A stretch of DNA of 64,000 bases from Gonocerus acuteangulatus (taxonomy: Eukaryota; Arthropoda; Insecta; Hemiptera; Coreidae): NCBI GenBank assembly GCA_946811695.1, contig OX328130.1:74365353-74429352 (forward strand), in the 5' to 3' direction. A program made the position numbers and the translations under genes. A model generated the notes under the pieces. That model was not told where the DNA came from, did no database searches, and saw only the letters and a program-made list of their open reading frames with translations. Shown piece by piece: positions 14,110 to 25,372 of this stretch (positions within the stretch are counted from its first letter, which is position 1; every line of letters starts with the position of its first letter).

Positions 14110-14799
14110 TTAGTTTATTGTCAGTCACAGTATGCCAATCAAGTCGCCATTTGTCGAGTATGGCGACTTGATTGGCCTATTAAACCGACTATTACAGACT
14201 GGACATCATCGTACAGGAACTCACGCCGAGAAGAAGTAGTCCTTGCGAGACTAAGAATCGGCCATACACGCATTACCCACGAGTACCTGATGACAAAAAC
14301 GGACAAACCCAAATGCACGACTTGTAACACAGATCTTACTGTAAATCATATTCTAACAGACTGTCGGTTACGGCATAACTTGGACATTCCTCATGACCTG
14401 ACAGACATACTTTCTGAAGGCAGCCTGCTTATTAACACAATATTGACATATTTAAAAAACACTAACATGTACGACAAAATATAATACATAACCATAAGAA
14501 TCCATTTCACCTTTTTTGCAATAATAATGAAATCTAATTCACTCTATTCATTAAATAAACACCTCATTCATTCTAATTTTATTTAATTATTTTTCTTTAT
14601 ACATATTTCTATTTAATTTTTGTTTCGTTTACTATTTATACCTTATACATACTTATCATTACTATACATCATTGTCTGTAGCAACTACTGTTTTGGAGTG
14701 ACATCGTTAGGTTCAAAACCTGCATCAGCTTAATACAGGGAATTAAATGCTCTTCGCTTTAGATGCGGAGCATCATCATAAATAAATAAATAAATAAAT
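14110..14799 (+). mobile_element. 5'-truncated, 5'-inverted Jockey-like LINE with 12-bp target-site duplications
   Basis: The copy is bounded by ACATTCTTGTTC at 14098-14109 and 14800-14811, a perfect 12-bp duplication. It holds the C-terminal Pol coding part (14161-14484), a 3' UTR and an (AAAT)n tail at about 14777-14799. The first 50 bp are inverted: read on the minus strand they encode WRLDWHTVTDNKL, Jockey-like sequence that belongs just before the IKPTITDW of the forward part. A 17-bp perfect inverted repeat (14134-14150 / 14160-14176) marks the junction. This fits twin priming or template switching during target-primed reverse transcription. Confidence 0.88.
14161..14484 (+). pseudogene. 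Jockey-type Pol C-terminus (post-RNase H zinc knuckle)
   Basis: About 107 codons are open to a TAA stop. The segment REEVVLARLRIGHTRITHEY is the conserved block after the reverse transcriptase/RNase H part of Jockey/CR1-type LINE Pol proteins. It is followed by a CCHC-like knuckle, C-x2-C-x8-H-x4-C (residues CTTCNTDLTVNHILTDC). There is no start codon or upstream reverse transcriptase because the copy is 5' truncated. The copy is dead, although this part of the frame is intact, suggesting a fairly recent insertion. Confidence 0.85.
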
Positions 14800-14811
14800 A
14801 CATTCTTGTTC

Positions 14812-15327
14812 ATTTGTTTTTAAGGCAAACAAAAAAAAAAATAATTTATACATAATATAATAATTGTACATTTTGAATTTATCAGTTAATTTTTGCATGT
14901 AATTGTTATGTTTCTTATGTATTTGGTTGATGTTATCTCCCTTAAATATTAAGGTTTTCACAAACTGAAATAGTTTATTTTTAAGTTGTAAACATATAAA
15001 TATATCTTACTGTATAAAAAATTGTGGTATTTCATTTTCTTCTTTTTGTTTTGTTTTCTTCAATTTTTTTTTTTTTACTTGTTATTTTTGTAATTGCTTA
15101 TAGCAGTAAAATTAATTTGTCTGTAAAACAGGATACGTAAACTGCTAAACAATTTTTGTTGTTTGTATAAAACTTTCCGAATGGATGGAGACGATATCGA
15201 GTGACGAATTACAGCTACTGTAAGTTTTTTTGTCACATAATGGCACTTAAAATGTTACTTTTCTTCAAGTTGTCATTGCATTAGGCGTTTAAATTCTTCT
15301 CAAAATATCAAAAAAAAAAAAAATATT
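14812..15327. other. AT-rich stretch, nothing recognised
   Basis: Homopolymer runs and no coding signal on either strand. Confidence 0.6.
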
Positions 15328-15339
15328 ACTTGTTACTCT

Positions 15340-15831
15340 AAACAAAATACTCATTTACATGACAATACTCAGACCTATACTTATGGCATAGAGCTCTGGG
15401 GATCAACAAAGCCCTCAAACTCCTACAAAATTCAATCATTGCAATCCTCCGTAAAATAGCCGACGCTCCATTCTTTGATCCAATTTGACTCTTCACAACG
15501 ACCTCCATATTCCATTTATCCAACCCTTATCAAAAAAAAGTATATAAACAATTTCATTCTAAATTACACGGTCATCCAAATTCTTTAATTAACTCCCTAT
15601 CATCACATCTAATCCCAAACAACCCCATTCGCCGTCTGAAGCGTAACTGTTCTAGAGACCAACTACAGGAGTAGTTACTACAATATTACACTCTGCCTTG
15701 TGGCTACTGCAACTGTGCGACTTCCCTCCTCACGAGCTTCAGGACATATTCACAAGTATCATTTTACTAGTAATGTATTTTTACATTGTTGTAAATTCTG
15801 AATAAATAAATGAAAAACAAAATAAAAATGA
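15340..15831 (+). mobile_element. 5'-truncated Jockey LINE with 12-bp target-site duplications (pseudogene)
   Basis: ACTTGTTACTCT occurs at 15328-15339 and 15832-15843 and brackets the copy. Inside, one frame reads YGIELWGSTKPSNSYKIQ, the hallmark block near the end of Jockey reverse transcriptases. A frameshift follows, then RKIADAPFF in another frame, then stops. The 3' part has a GAATAAATAAATG tail. A better preserved relative lies at 63396-63925. The frame is broken, so there is no product. Confidence 0.82.
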
Positions 15832-16079
15832 ACTTGTTACTCTTCCAAGCTTTCTAAATATCTTAGATATAAGAATGTTATAAAAACGCGCTAAGGGGAC
15901 GCAGAACCTGCGAGTCGGACTTAGAATATATTTATAATGCAAGTCCTAACAATTTTTAATGAAGAACTCGTTATTTCTTTTGTTAATGTTTATACCGATT
16001 TCCTTCAGAAAAAAAAAAAAAAAAACAGTAATTATTAGTCTCAACCGGTTGGATTCATAAAGATTTGAAGAGAAGCACG

Positions 16080-16312
16080 GGCGTAAATAAGTGGGGCTGC
16101 AGCCCCCCTCCCCGAAATTTTGATTTAATCAGTAAAAATGTGTCATAAAAACCTTAAAAATAAATTAAATAAAATCTCTTAGTTCGGAAAAAGCAATGTT
16201 TTCTTGAGTGTAATAGCGTTTTAGTTAGCTAACAATGCCAAGTTCTAGATAGTTAGCATTCCAAACCCGCGAATGCTCCCCCCCCCCCGAAATTATTTCC
16301 TATATACGCCCA
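16080..16312. mobile_element. G-rich-ended MITE, copy 1
   Basis: The left end is GGGCGTAAATAAG followed by GGGGCTGCAGCCCCCC. The right end is a C-run, then GAAATTATTTCCTATATACGCCC, whose final CTATATACGCCC is the inverse of GGGCGTATATAG at the left end of copy 2. The interior matches copies at 24614-24849 and 25038-25215 (TTTGATTTAATC, AAAAATAAATTAAATAAAAT, TTTTAGTTAGCTAAC). There is no coding capacity, so it is a non-autonomous DNA element. The superfamily is not clear from the termini. Confidence 0.72.
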
Positions 16313-16504
16313 TGAAGAGAAGTCTATAAAAATATTTCATGATTATGAGCGTTCTAAAAGTAGTTGAAAGGCAAATTATCATAGTATAAAATCTTCATAA
16401 AGAACTAAAACCATTAAGACATGAAGAAATTCAGAGCTGAGTTAAAAATATTTACAGATAACCAGTTTATGTGATATGAAGGTAGAATTATATTCGAAGA
16501 GGAA

Positions 16505-17204
16505 AGGAGGGGGGGACTGATGGTCCAAGGTAAACAATTTGCTCATTCAGCCTTCTCGGAAGTTGACACAAGCCTGGGAGATAACGCTACAATCCAGCTT
16601 AGGAGCAGAGCTGTAGGAATAAAATATTTAGGGAGGAGTAATATAGCACAGGTTCCAAAGCAGAAATATCTAGGTAGGAGGGACTTAGCACAGGTTCCTG
16701 TGTACAAGCCTGGGAGATAAGACTAGAATCCAGCTTAGGAGCAGAGCTGTAGGAATAAAATATCTAGGGAGGAGTAATATAGCACTGGATCCTGTGCAGA
16801 AATATCTAGGTAGGGGGGATTTAGCACAGGTTCCTGTGTACAAGCCTGGGAGATAAGGCTACAATCCAGCTCAGGAGCAGAACTGTAGGAATAAAATATT
16901 TAGGGAGGAGTAATATAGCACAGGTTCATGTGCAGAAATATCTAGGGAGGATGTAGCATAGATTCCTGCAAAGAAATACCTAGGGAGGAGGGATCTAGCA
17001 CAGGTTCTTATCGTGAAAATCTAGGGAGGAGGGCTTAAGCAGAGGTTCCTATGGAGAAATGCCTAAGGACGAGGGATCTAGCACAGGTTCCTATACAGAA
17101 GTGCCTAGGGAGGAGGGATCTAGCACAGGTTCCTCTACAGAAGTGCCTAGGGTGAAGGGATCTTGAACAGGTTCATATACACAAATACCTCAGGAGGAGG
17201 GATC
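16505..17204. repeat. Minisatellite, ~45-bp unit with ~137-bp higher-order period
   Basis: The core unit reads CTAGGGAGGAGGGATCTAGC then ACAGGTTCCT and an AGAAATA/AGAAGTGC spacer, about 45 bp. In the left half a diverged unit starting CCTGGGAGATAA recurs at about 16573, 16709 and 16846, giving a three-unit period of 136-137 bp. In the right half (16975-17204) simple 45-bp units dominate. An apparent frame at 16520-16720 is a by-product of the repeat. Confidence 0.88.
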
Positions 17205-17206
17205 TA

Positions 17207-17287
<81 letters not shown>
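17205..17287. repeat. (TA)n microsatellite
   Basis: A nearly pure TA run with one ATACATA interruption. It directly abuts the minisatellite. Confidence 0.97.
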
Positions 17288-17289
<2 letters not shown>

Positions 17290-17687
17290 CAGAGCTTTGC
17301 TTGGTAGTTGGCTCACTTTTACGTATTCCTCACTCTTTCTAGCCTTTTTTTCTATGTTTAATTGCAAAATATGTAGATGTTCTTCTTCCTGAGTTGCAGA
17401 ACCAGACTTTCAAACAGTCTATTAGGCCTTGTAATCAATAATAATTTGGCTCTGATCTCGTCACAGTTAAGTGCTATTAATAACTATTGTGTGTGAATTT
17501 CAAGTGCCGATATTCTTCTCTGATAACAACAGGCTTACAATGAGTCTATTCATTGTGTAATAAATGTAAAATATTTATCAATATAATCATTTTAATTATT
17601 GAAATTAAGAGATTATATGAACTAGTTAAATAATATTGAGTAACTTCAAGTAACTTATTTTTCTTGTCGTAATATGTTAGATGTAAC

Positions 17688-18246
17688 TTGCAATCAAAAG
17701 TATAGACACACTTTAAAAGTTACACACTTATAAAGTTTATTTCATGGAAATAATACTTTTTAAGAATCACCATATCGGTAAAAATAATTTAAATTCTACA
17801 TGAGTGATAAAAAATCATCAATAAGTTATTTTATTTATCGAAAATAAATAAATTGATAGATATTAACAATCCATATTACATCACTGAATATCTTAGGTCA
17901 GATAAGTTTAGGAAGGATAAGTACATTTTCTTTGAACTATCAGATATTTGTTGAACTTGCGTGGTTCTGGTAAATTATTTTTACTGATATGAAGGTCCTT
18001 AAAAAGTACTTTTTTTTCATGAAATAAATTTAGTGTATCAACATTTTGTATATATGGATTTATTTGATTGTTAATATCTAATGATTTATTTGTATATATT
18101 ACTGATAAATAGAATTCCTTATTAATTACTAATTATCTCTCCTGTACCGTTTACATTCTTTTTAACGATAAAGTGCTCTTTAAGAAGTGCTTTTTTTTTT
18201 TTTCAAAATGAACTTGGTGTATCAATACTTTTGACACTCACTGTAC
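17688..18246. mobile_element. Tc1/mariner-like inverted-repeat element, degenerate
   Basis: The left end contains CAAAAGTATAGACACACTTT. The right end contains AATACTTTTGACACTCACTG, whose complement CAGTGAGTGTCAAAAGTATT resembles Tc1-type termini. A subterminal motif (AAAAAGTACTTTTTTTTCAT then AATTTAGTGTATCAAC) occurs at about 18000-18050, again at 18183-18236 and inverted near 17710-17765. No transposase frame remains. Left boundary and target duplication are uncertain. Confidence 0.5.
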
Positions 18247-18669
18247 ATATTCTATCCATATTTTAATGTTTCATTATTTTTTAGTACATTTTAGGTCCTG
18301 TTTAGTATATAACAATACATTTTTGTGTAAAATAGCATATATCTAATTTTTTAAACACTATAAATGATGGTGCTAATGGCCCTAGGAGACAATGCACCCC
18401 AAAAAAAAAAAAAAAAAAATGTAATTACTATAAATGATTCATTAAGTAAAATAAACGCACTATCACTATTCTTGAAATTGTGCTTCTACTATTCTCTATG
18501 TTCATAATAATTAAATTTATAGTATATCGTTGGATTTTTTTTTTTTTAATTTATTGATTAAAATATTTACTTTAGAATGTATAAACTCTATTTAGAAAAA
18601 ATAATGAGTTATAAACAAGTAAAAAAGGTAAGAATGCAGACCATAATGGAAACTTGCATGGGATACTTA
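18247..18669. other. AT-rich stretch with a SINE-tail-like fragment
   Basis: At 18370-18418, GGTGCTAATGGCCCTAGG followed by GACAATGCACC and a poly(A) run resembles the tail of the SINE at 41880-42025 (GGCGCTAATGGCCTAGACG). The rest has no recognised content. Confidence 0.45.
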
Positions 18670-21343
18670 GGCCCAGCGCACACGGTGAGACTGTTTTGCA
18701 ACTCCAGTTGCAAACTAGTTGCACGCGCAACTGTTTTGCGACCTCGGCAATGTATTTCAATGGACAGGCGCACACGACGCAACTGGTTTTTGACGATTTC
18801 AAACCAGTCTACATGCAACGCAACTGCAACCGCGGGCCCACGGTTGCAGTTGCGTTGCATTTGAGTTGTACGAGACTTTCGTCGGACAGCCTTGCATTCT
18901 ATCGATATTTGTGGTTGCTTAGTTACATGAAGGTTCATTTATTACATATGTTATTCAGCTATGTTATCTTGGGTTATCAGTCCAGGCAACGAATGCTTGA
19001 AAACAGCTATAGGTGGAAATTTTTGGAACACAATTTTTGACGTCGTAACTTTGTTTGGGCTGGATAGGAGGTGAACATATCAAAAGTCCTCGCCCCTAGC
19101 CATTAAGCAGGGGGGAGGGGGGTTTAGAAGGTCCCATTTTTCGGGTTTTCACTTATATCTCGGAAACCCCGCGTCCTAGCGACATGACTATTCTATAACA
19201 AATAAAAGCTGATTAAATTTCCTACAAGTTCTATTCTATAAAGTTTTTCGAGATATCTTTAGTTTTCGAAATATCTGCTCGTTAAAGCCTGTCATTTTGG
19301 GAAAAACACATTTTTTTTCTATTTTCGACCGGATATCTCTTCAACGATGAACCCAAAAAATAAATTGCGGCTACAGGGTTGTAGAGCATTCCATTCGCTT
19401 CAATAATATATATTACTTTACTATTTTATGTATTTGCCTTCAACTGTGAAAACAGTTTTAGTGTTCATCGTGATATCCTGCAACAACTGTCGACCAATGA
19501 ATCGTTCAATTTCTCACCATTCCAGTCAATGTATTGTCCAAAATGTACTCCATTATGTAAGTACTGGACGTATAAATAGTACGAAATACATAATTTTGGG
19601 CCTCTGACCAATTATTCACACTCATTTATATAACATCTTGACCATTATATTTGCAATGGTTTTGTTAAGACCAAGTGAGTGCATATATAACGTTTGAAAT
19701 AAAATACATAAAATAGTATTGTAATACATATTATTGAAGCTAATGGAATGCTCTACTACTCAATAACCGATATTTATTTTTTGAGTGCATTGGTGAAGAG
19801 ATATCCGGTCGAGAATAGAAAAAAGTGTGTTTTTTCCCAAAATGACAGACTTTCAAGAGCGGATATTTCGAAAACTAAAGATACCTCGAAAAACGTTATT
19901 AAATAGAACTTGTAGGAAATTTAATCAGATTTCATTTGTTATAGAGTAGTCATGTCGCTAGGACGCAGGGTTTCCGAGATATAAGTGAAAAGTCGAAAAA
20001 TGGGACCTTCTAAACCCCCTCCCCGCCGGCTTAAAGGCTAGGGGCGAGGACATTTGATATATTCACCTCCTATCTAGGCCAAACAAAGTTACGAAGTAAA
20101 AATTGTATTCCAAAAATTTCCATCTATAAATGTTCGCTGCCTGGACTGTATGTAAAGGCAGTTTTAAGTAAAGTGTATTTGAGCCATGTAGCCAATAACA
20201 ATATGTGCCATCAAGAACTTAACGTGAAGCAATTTTTGATTTAAAAACGGATGTCAGATTCGGTTTTAGCACATAAAAAAAAACCTAAATTCAAATTTTG
20301 TGAATATTACAAAAATAAAAAAAAAAGGTATTTTAAATTTCACTAAGGGGGAGGGCCCTTATAAGTTTGTTAAAGATTCAAGAATCCGGCCATTTCCTTC
20401 CAATGAGGGTGTTTCTACGTGTTCTGGGATTGACGTTATATGCAAAAAAATTAACATTTTATTTTTATTTTGAGAACCATTTTTTGCAAGTACATTTTGA
20501 TATAATATAATAGTCATTTATATGATGATGGTCATTTATTGGTTAGAAGAAGGAGTCTTTCTTCTTTTTAAGGATTTCAATGTATTAAAAATGGGATTAT
20601 CTCAAGAGGAGATATTAAATTTCAAAACGTCACGTTACTTTTTCGCTTACAAATTTGTAGTCTCCTTCAGACTGGGAAAAATCATTAGTTTTTGTTTTCA
20701 AAGATATTCACCACATTAAAGTTTTTTGGGGTGCTTATTTCTGCTATTATTTTTGGTCTAAAAAAATGTATAATGCTAGTTTACTTGAAAACATAAACAT
20801 ATTTTTGAATTTATTTGACATAATATAAATTATTGTTTAACGATTATATTTTTCTTTTAATCTAGGAACTCTATAAAACAAATGAATTGGTGAAAGAATT
20901 ATGTCGATATAATTTTTTAAACTCGATGAAAAAAGCACTTTCAACTTATTTTATTTTATTTCTCGGCTCCAAGGCGTATTGGACGGAACGCTCGGACACG
21001 TCGACTATTTTTCAGTGTAGAATCACCAGAATAAAAATAGTTCATATTGGTGACCCCATCGCTGTATACTCCCCTTGTGAGTCTGACATCGCAAGTTCTT
21101 ACAAAGAAACACGTAACTCACTAAATAAACAAACCACTTGCGAAACTGTTGGGCAATTGATTTACAACAAGCCAATATACTCGCGTGTTTTGTTTTAGTT
21201 AATAAATAATTTTATACGCAACTGGTTTGCAACTCGAGTTGCAGAACAGTCGCGCCTTTTGCTGAAAAAAGTTGCAAACTGGTTTCAGACGCAACTAGTT
21301 TGCAACTCGAGTTGCAGAATAGTCTCACCGTGTGCGCTGGGCC
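18670..21343. mobile_element. PIF/Harbinger-like DNA element, TTA target-site duplication
   Basis: The termini are inverted: GGCCCAGCGCACACGGTGAG at 18670 against the complement of CTCACCGTGTGCGCTGGGCC at 21324-21343, continuing imperfectly for more than 50 bp (ACTnTTnTGCAACTC and AGTTGCAAACTAGTTGC). The flanks are TTA on both sides (18667-18669, 21344-21346). Subterminal AGTTGC/GCAACT repeats occur at both ends. A 3-bp TTA duplication with GG-starting termini is typical of PIF/Harbinger. The interior holds a fold-back element (18978-20148), then AT-rich sequence with a frame of 103 codons at 20887-21198 that I do not recognise. No DDE transposase is visible, so the copy is non-autonomous. 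Confidence 0.85.
18978..20148. mobile_element. Nested fold-back (long terminal inverted repeat) element
   Basis: The left arm (18978 to about 19435) and right arm (about 19700 to 20148) are inverted copies. CAGTCCAGGCAACGAATG opens the left arm and CGCTGCCTGGACTG closes the right; CCTCGCCCCTAGCC pairs with GGCTAGGGGCGAGG, and GACCGGATATCTCTTC with GAAGAGATATCCGGTC. The spacer is about 260 bp. Both flanks read TAT, a possible 3-bp target duplication. It lies inside the Harbinger-like element, so it is younger. No open frame is convincing. Confidence 0.82.
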
Positions 21344-21689
21344 TTAATATTTCCATTTTACATTGAGTATGTTTACATGTTGTTACAGTTTAAAAATTAA
21401 TAGAAAAAAAAATCATTTTAAAGATTTAAAACTTCTTTACCAACAGTTTTTTGTATTTTGAGAAATAACATAAAAATATAGAAACAGAAATCTTGTATTC
21501 ATCATCTAAATCTTGTTATTTGTATGAATTAATTTAGCAGGCTGTGGATAGTAAAATAATATTCATTAAACTTTGTAATTATAGTTTTAAATTGTCAGCA
21601 AAGTGGACAGTGGTAAGTATTATTTTCATAGACATTTTTATTTTATAGTAATTAAAATATAAACTTTTTGAAGGAATGTAAAAATATCA

Positions 21690-21990
21690 AGAAGCCCCCA
21701 GTATGTTCCAAACCTCCTAAGGATCTGTATATAAGGGACCATTGTAAAGCTCAAGTCAGCTGATCAGATGTTGTCACACAAGTCAGTTGATGCTTGAGTT
21801 GGTGTTCTGATGACAAGCAGTTAAGTAATGGTTAATAGACTCAAGACTTATTCAATCGGTTTTATTGAAATTTTCAATGCATATAATTCAATTTATATTC
21901 AATAAAGATAATTCTGTGGTTTCTAGATACAAGTACCTATTATTCAGTTGGTACTTGAGTTTCAATTAATTCAGATGGTGCCAAAGAGAT
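21690..21990 (+). other. Possible promoter-like or solo-LTR-like sequence
   Basis: GTATATAAGGG at 21728 resembles a TATA box, and AATAAAG occurs about 175 bp downstream, the spacing of an LTR R region. I could not find paired LTR ends, a primer-binding site or internal retroelement sequence, so this is only a suggestion. Confidence 0.2.
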
Positions 21991-22018
21991 AATTGTTGTT
22001 GTTTATTATACATAAACA

Positions 22019-22640
22019 ATATATATATATTAGTGTTGGGTAACAATCATTCAGAATAATAACTAATGAATAAAACTGTTATTTCATTCTGAATAATGAA
22101 TAATATTTTCATTCATTATTCAGTCATTCAAGAACTTATTAGAATAAATTATTTATTCGAATTTACATTTTTTAATCTGATTAAGTTATAAATAACAAAT
22201 TAAATAAAAGAAATTTTCTATGTGTTAATGTGTATTTCTAGAATTAATTATAGGCATATTTGTAGGTAAATTATATCAAATATGTTAAAAGGTTTGCAAC
22301 TGATTAATTTGGTGTTTTTCTTTATTCTTACCACATTTGTCACTATATTGTATGTCTTATTTCCAACGAATAAAAATAATGAATTATTCATAGAATAAAA
22401 AACAAATTAATGGATGAATAAATTGATATTCAATAAGAATCTATTAGAATGATTACTGAATTAGAAATTTATACAATAGAATACAAAATATATATTAATC
22501 ATATTTATTTATTATTATTCATAGAATAAAAAATATAAGCTCAGTAAATGAATAAATCCTTATTCGATAAAAATGTATTTGAATTATTATACAATAAGAG
22601 ATTTATTGAATAATAGCATTTACGAACTACATGCAAATAT
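22019..22640. repeat. Degenerate GAATA/TATTC-rich low-complexity region
   Basis: GAATAA and TTATTC motifs recur every 10-20 bp on both strands for about 600 bp (for example TTCATTATTCAG and AATGAATTATTCATAG). It looks like a decayed pentamer-like microsatellite rather than a gene. Confidence 0.55.
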
Positions 22641-24240
22641 AAAAAGAAGTAATGAATTTATTTTATTACATTTTAAATAAAATACTGGGTAATGTTTGCC
22701 TTGAGACAACAAATTATTCAAATATTTATAATTCAATTATAGAATTAAAACAATTCGTTTTTTTTTTGTTTTTTTTTTTTGTGGATTCTAATAAAAAATG
22801 AAATATGACAACAGATCTATAAAAACAAACACGCTTCAGTCACAATTATCTATCGAATATTAACTTACCCTTAACTCTTTGATAACAATGTGAAAATACT
22901 TGAGATTTTGGAGAGATGTCAAGGATATTGATGTCATTCATAAAGTTTATATCATTGAGGTATAAATAGATGTAATGTAATTCATGAGTATTTCTCGAAA
23001 TATTAAAATAAATTAAATGCAACAAAAAATGATAAACTGAACGAACTTTGATAAGTTATTTTTACTTCAATTAAAACGACTCAAAAAGTTTAATCAAACA
23101 CTTCTGCTGAGATTTCTAAATATTTTCATTTGTTTTATGTTTTATTTTTTGTTGTATATTCATTTTAATTTATTTATTAGCTACTAGATTAAATTTCACA
23201 GCATCATTCCAATTATGCACAGGAGGGACAGGATGCATATATCAATTTAACAAAATAATAAAGAACACATTTTTCATTCTCTATCAACTTTACGATTTCA
23301 AAAGATTTAAAATCAAAATATTAGGCATTAAATAGATAAATTACTAAATACACGATATCAATGAAAAAAAAAATAAATAAAAAATGTTAGATGAGTATAA
23401 ACTCTGGGATTACATACGAATTTATGAAACAATTATGTATGTTATAAATACAATCTTATCAAATAGTTGCAAATAAAAATTTAGCCATTATTAAAATGTT
23501 ATCTGAGTTATTATTTTTATTTTTTAACGCTGTCTAGTTACGTCAAGAAGAAAATGTGGGCTCTCAAACAGATAAAAAAACACATAAACAAATCTTTTAT
23601 TCTTGATTTACGAAAAGGAATTACTATGCAGATAACAAATTCAAAATTAGTATAATTTAAACAAGAACCATTTATATAATCATAAAACTAGTATACTAAG
23701 ATTTATTTAAAGTAATGATAAATATCACTCTATTTTATATGTAAATAGAGCGAAAAGACAGAATTTTTAGTTTATTATAAATAACTTATTAAATTTATTA
23801 CTTAATTATTTTTATAGTTGACCTTTAATGATTGATCTTTTTTTATTCAAATAGTATACATTTTGATAATTTCATCAGTTTAATTGTTTATTTAAATGTT
23901 TTAATTTTTGATGTTATAGTTCTTATATTGTTTTTGCACCCAACATGTTTATAGAACAAATCACCCAGTTGCGGGCTCTAAAACCAAATAAATATACTTT
24001 AAATTTGAGTTGATTTATATGTTAAATAAAGGTGTTAAACCACACATAATTAAAATAAACTCCCAAGAAAACAAATTATGGTAAATAAAATTTGAAAGTA
24101 AAATTATGCAAATCTCACATGTAAACATTGGTGGTATTTCTATGATAAGTTATTATTTTGGACAATATTTTTGTATTAAGTAACTTACCTTGTGCCTGAA
24201 TAATTAGATCTGTCAAAGATTCATGTTAAAGCAGCTATTT
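22641..24240. other. AT-rich stretch without a gene
   Basis: No coding frame or RNA gene was seen. At 23930-24000, a GCACCCAACATGTTTATAGA block followed by CACCCAGTTGCGGGCTCT is the inverted counterpart of 27553-27605 (AGAGCCCGCAACTGGGCG), so a dispersed repeat lies here in opposite orientations. Confidence 0.5.
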
Positions 24241-24610
24241 GAGTATGAATTCAAACATCCTCACAGCAGGAGGCAACCTCAAACAGCCAGTAACCTGCCC
24301 ATTTCAAATCGAGCAGTCAAAATTCGAAAAGCGCGCCAAAAACAGAATTAGCACAACCCGGCAAAGAAGTTATCTACCGCTGTAGATACTTCCATGTGGT
24401 TTTGATGACGAAATTGTTTAAAACTGTCTATGAATGAGAGGCGAAAGAGGCACAAGAGACACAACAAGGAGAGATACAAGCAACGGACTAGGAAGGCCAC
24501 AACTGTCGCTGTGAAGTGTTTGGACCGGCGTGTAGGGGAGAGGGCGCCACCTTACGGTGGGTTCTCCCACTCCTCTGTATGTTTCATTCAAAACAGACTC
24601 ATTTACAATG
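24241..24610. other. Moderately GC-rich unassigned block
   Basis: Base composition rises sharply against its AT-rich surroundings and CpG dinucleotides appear (AAGCGCGCCAAAA, GGACCGGCGTG, GGGCGCCACC). A frame from 24430 is rich in Arg/Lys (KRHKRHNKERYKQR) but runs on into the next MITE and has no recognisable domain. It could be an exon or UTR of an unseen gene, or an old repeat. Confidence 0.25.
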
Positions 24611-24613
24611 TAC

Positions 24614-24849
24614 CATGGGCGTATATAAGGGGGGGGCTGAGGGGCCTGCAGCCCCCCCCTGAATTTTTGTTTGCTCGGTAAAAATGAGTCATAAAACCTT
24701 TAAAAATAAATTAAATAAGATTACTTAGTTTATAACAAATATTTTATTTTAGTTGGTTAAAAGTATTCCAAGTTCTAAATTGTTAGTATTCCATACCCCG
24801 AAAATGGTCCCAGCCCCCCCCCGAAATTATTTTCTATATACGCCCATGC
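24614..24849. mobile_element. G-rich-ended MITE, copy 2 (complete)
   Basis: It starts GGGCGTATATAAGGGGGGGG, has CTGCAGCCCCCCCC, and ends CCCCCCCCCGAAATTATT followed by CTATATACGCCC, so both inverted ends are present. Flanks CAT and ATG are mirror images and may belong to the terminus. The interior matches 16080-16312. Confidence 0.78.
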
Positions 24850-25037
24850 AATGTACAAGGTTTTCACAGTCTCTTCTAGTACTTAAGCCTAGGCTAAGGT
24901 GTAGTTGTAAGTCCAGCTCCAGGTTCCAATCCTTTGGGCCTGGAGCTCTTTATGTACATATTAATGAGTTTTGGAGAGTGGAAAACAAAATGTACGAGGC
25001 ACAGACACTATAATCTCATTGCAGGCTATAGATCATA

Positions 25038-25215
25038 TGCGGGGGGATATATAAGGGGGGGCAGCACCCCGAAATTTTGATTTAATCGGTAAAAATCATA
25101 AAAACCTCCAAAATAAATTAAATAAAATTACTTAGTTCAGAATTTTTTTTTTTTTTTTTTTGGGTGTAATAGGGTTTTAGTTGGCTAACATTTCTAGGTT
25201 CTAGGTTGTTAGCTT
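25038..25215. mobile_element. G-rich-ended MITE, copy 3 (right end lost)
   Basis: It starts GGGGGATATATAAGGGGGGG and follows the family through GAAATTTTGATTTAATCGG, TTTTAGTTGGCTAAC and TTCTAGGTTGTTAGC, then stops before the C-rich right end. Confidence 0.68.
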
Positions 25216-25287
25216 TGAAGGGCAATTCGATAGTAGGGATGGCTGTGAGTGAGATGAGAAGTGCTTAGTGTGTGTATATAGTAATCA

Positions 25288-25372
25288 TGGGAGTATATAC
25301 AAAATAATTTTGTCAGGGGCTGAGAACATGGGGGGGGGGGACAGTAGCCCCCCCCCCCTTATATACGATAGT
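25288..25372. mobile_element. G-rich-ended MITE, copy 4 (short, internally deleted)
   Basis: GGGAGTATATAC with AAAATAATTTTGTCAGGGG on the left and CCCCCCCCCCTTATATACG on the right are two family ends with almost no interior. A further right-end fragment lies at 25640-25730 (CCTTCCCGAAATTATTTCC then TATATACGC). Confidence 0.6.

Noticed and set aside
16520..16720. 66-codon frame
   Set aside because: It lies wholly inside the 45-bp minisatellite; the repeated GRSNIAQVP-like motif is a translation of the repeat.
17173..17367. Poly(Tyr-Ile) frames, also at 27584, 41465 and 51314-51532
   Set aside because: Translation of (TA)n microsatellites.
18572..19040. Four overlapping frames on both strands
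   Set aside because: They read through the inverted termini of the Harbinger-like element and have no recognisable domain.
20522..20719. 65-codon frame in the Harbinger-like interior
   Set aside because: No domain or motif recognised; ordinary length for chance in this region.
24430..24681. Arg/Lys-rich 83-codon frame as a gene
   Set aside because: It runs into a MITE, has no domain, and no splice partner was seen; kept only as a GC-rich block.
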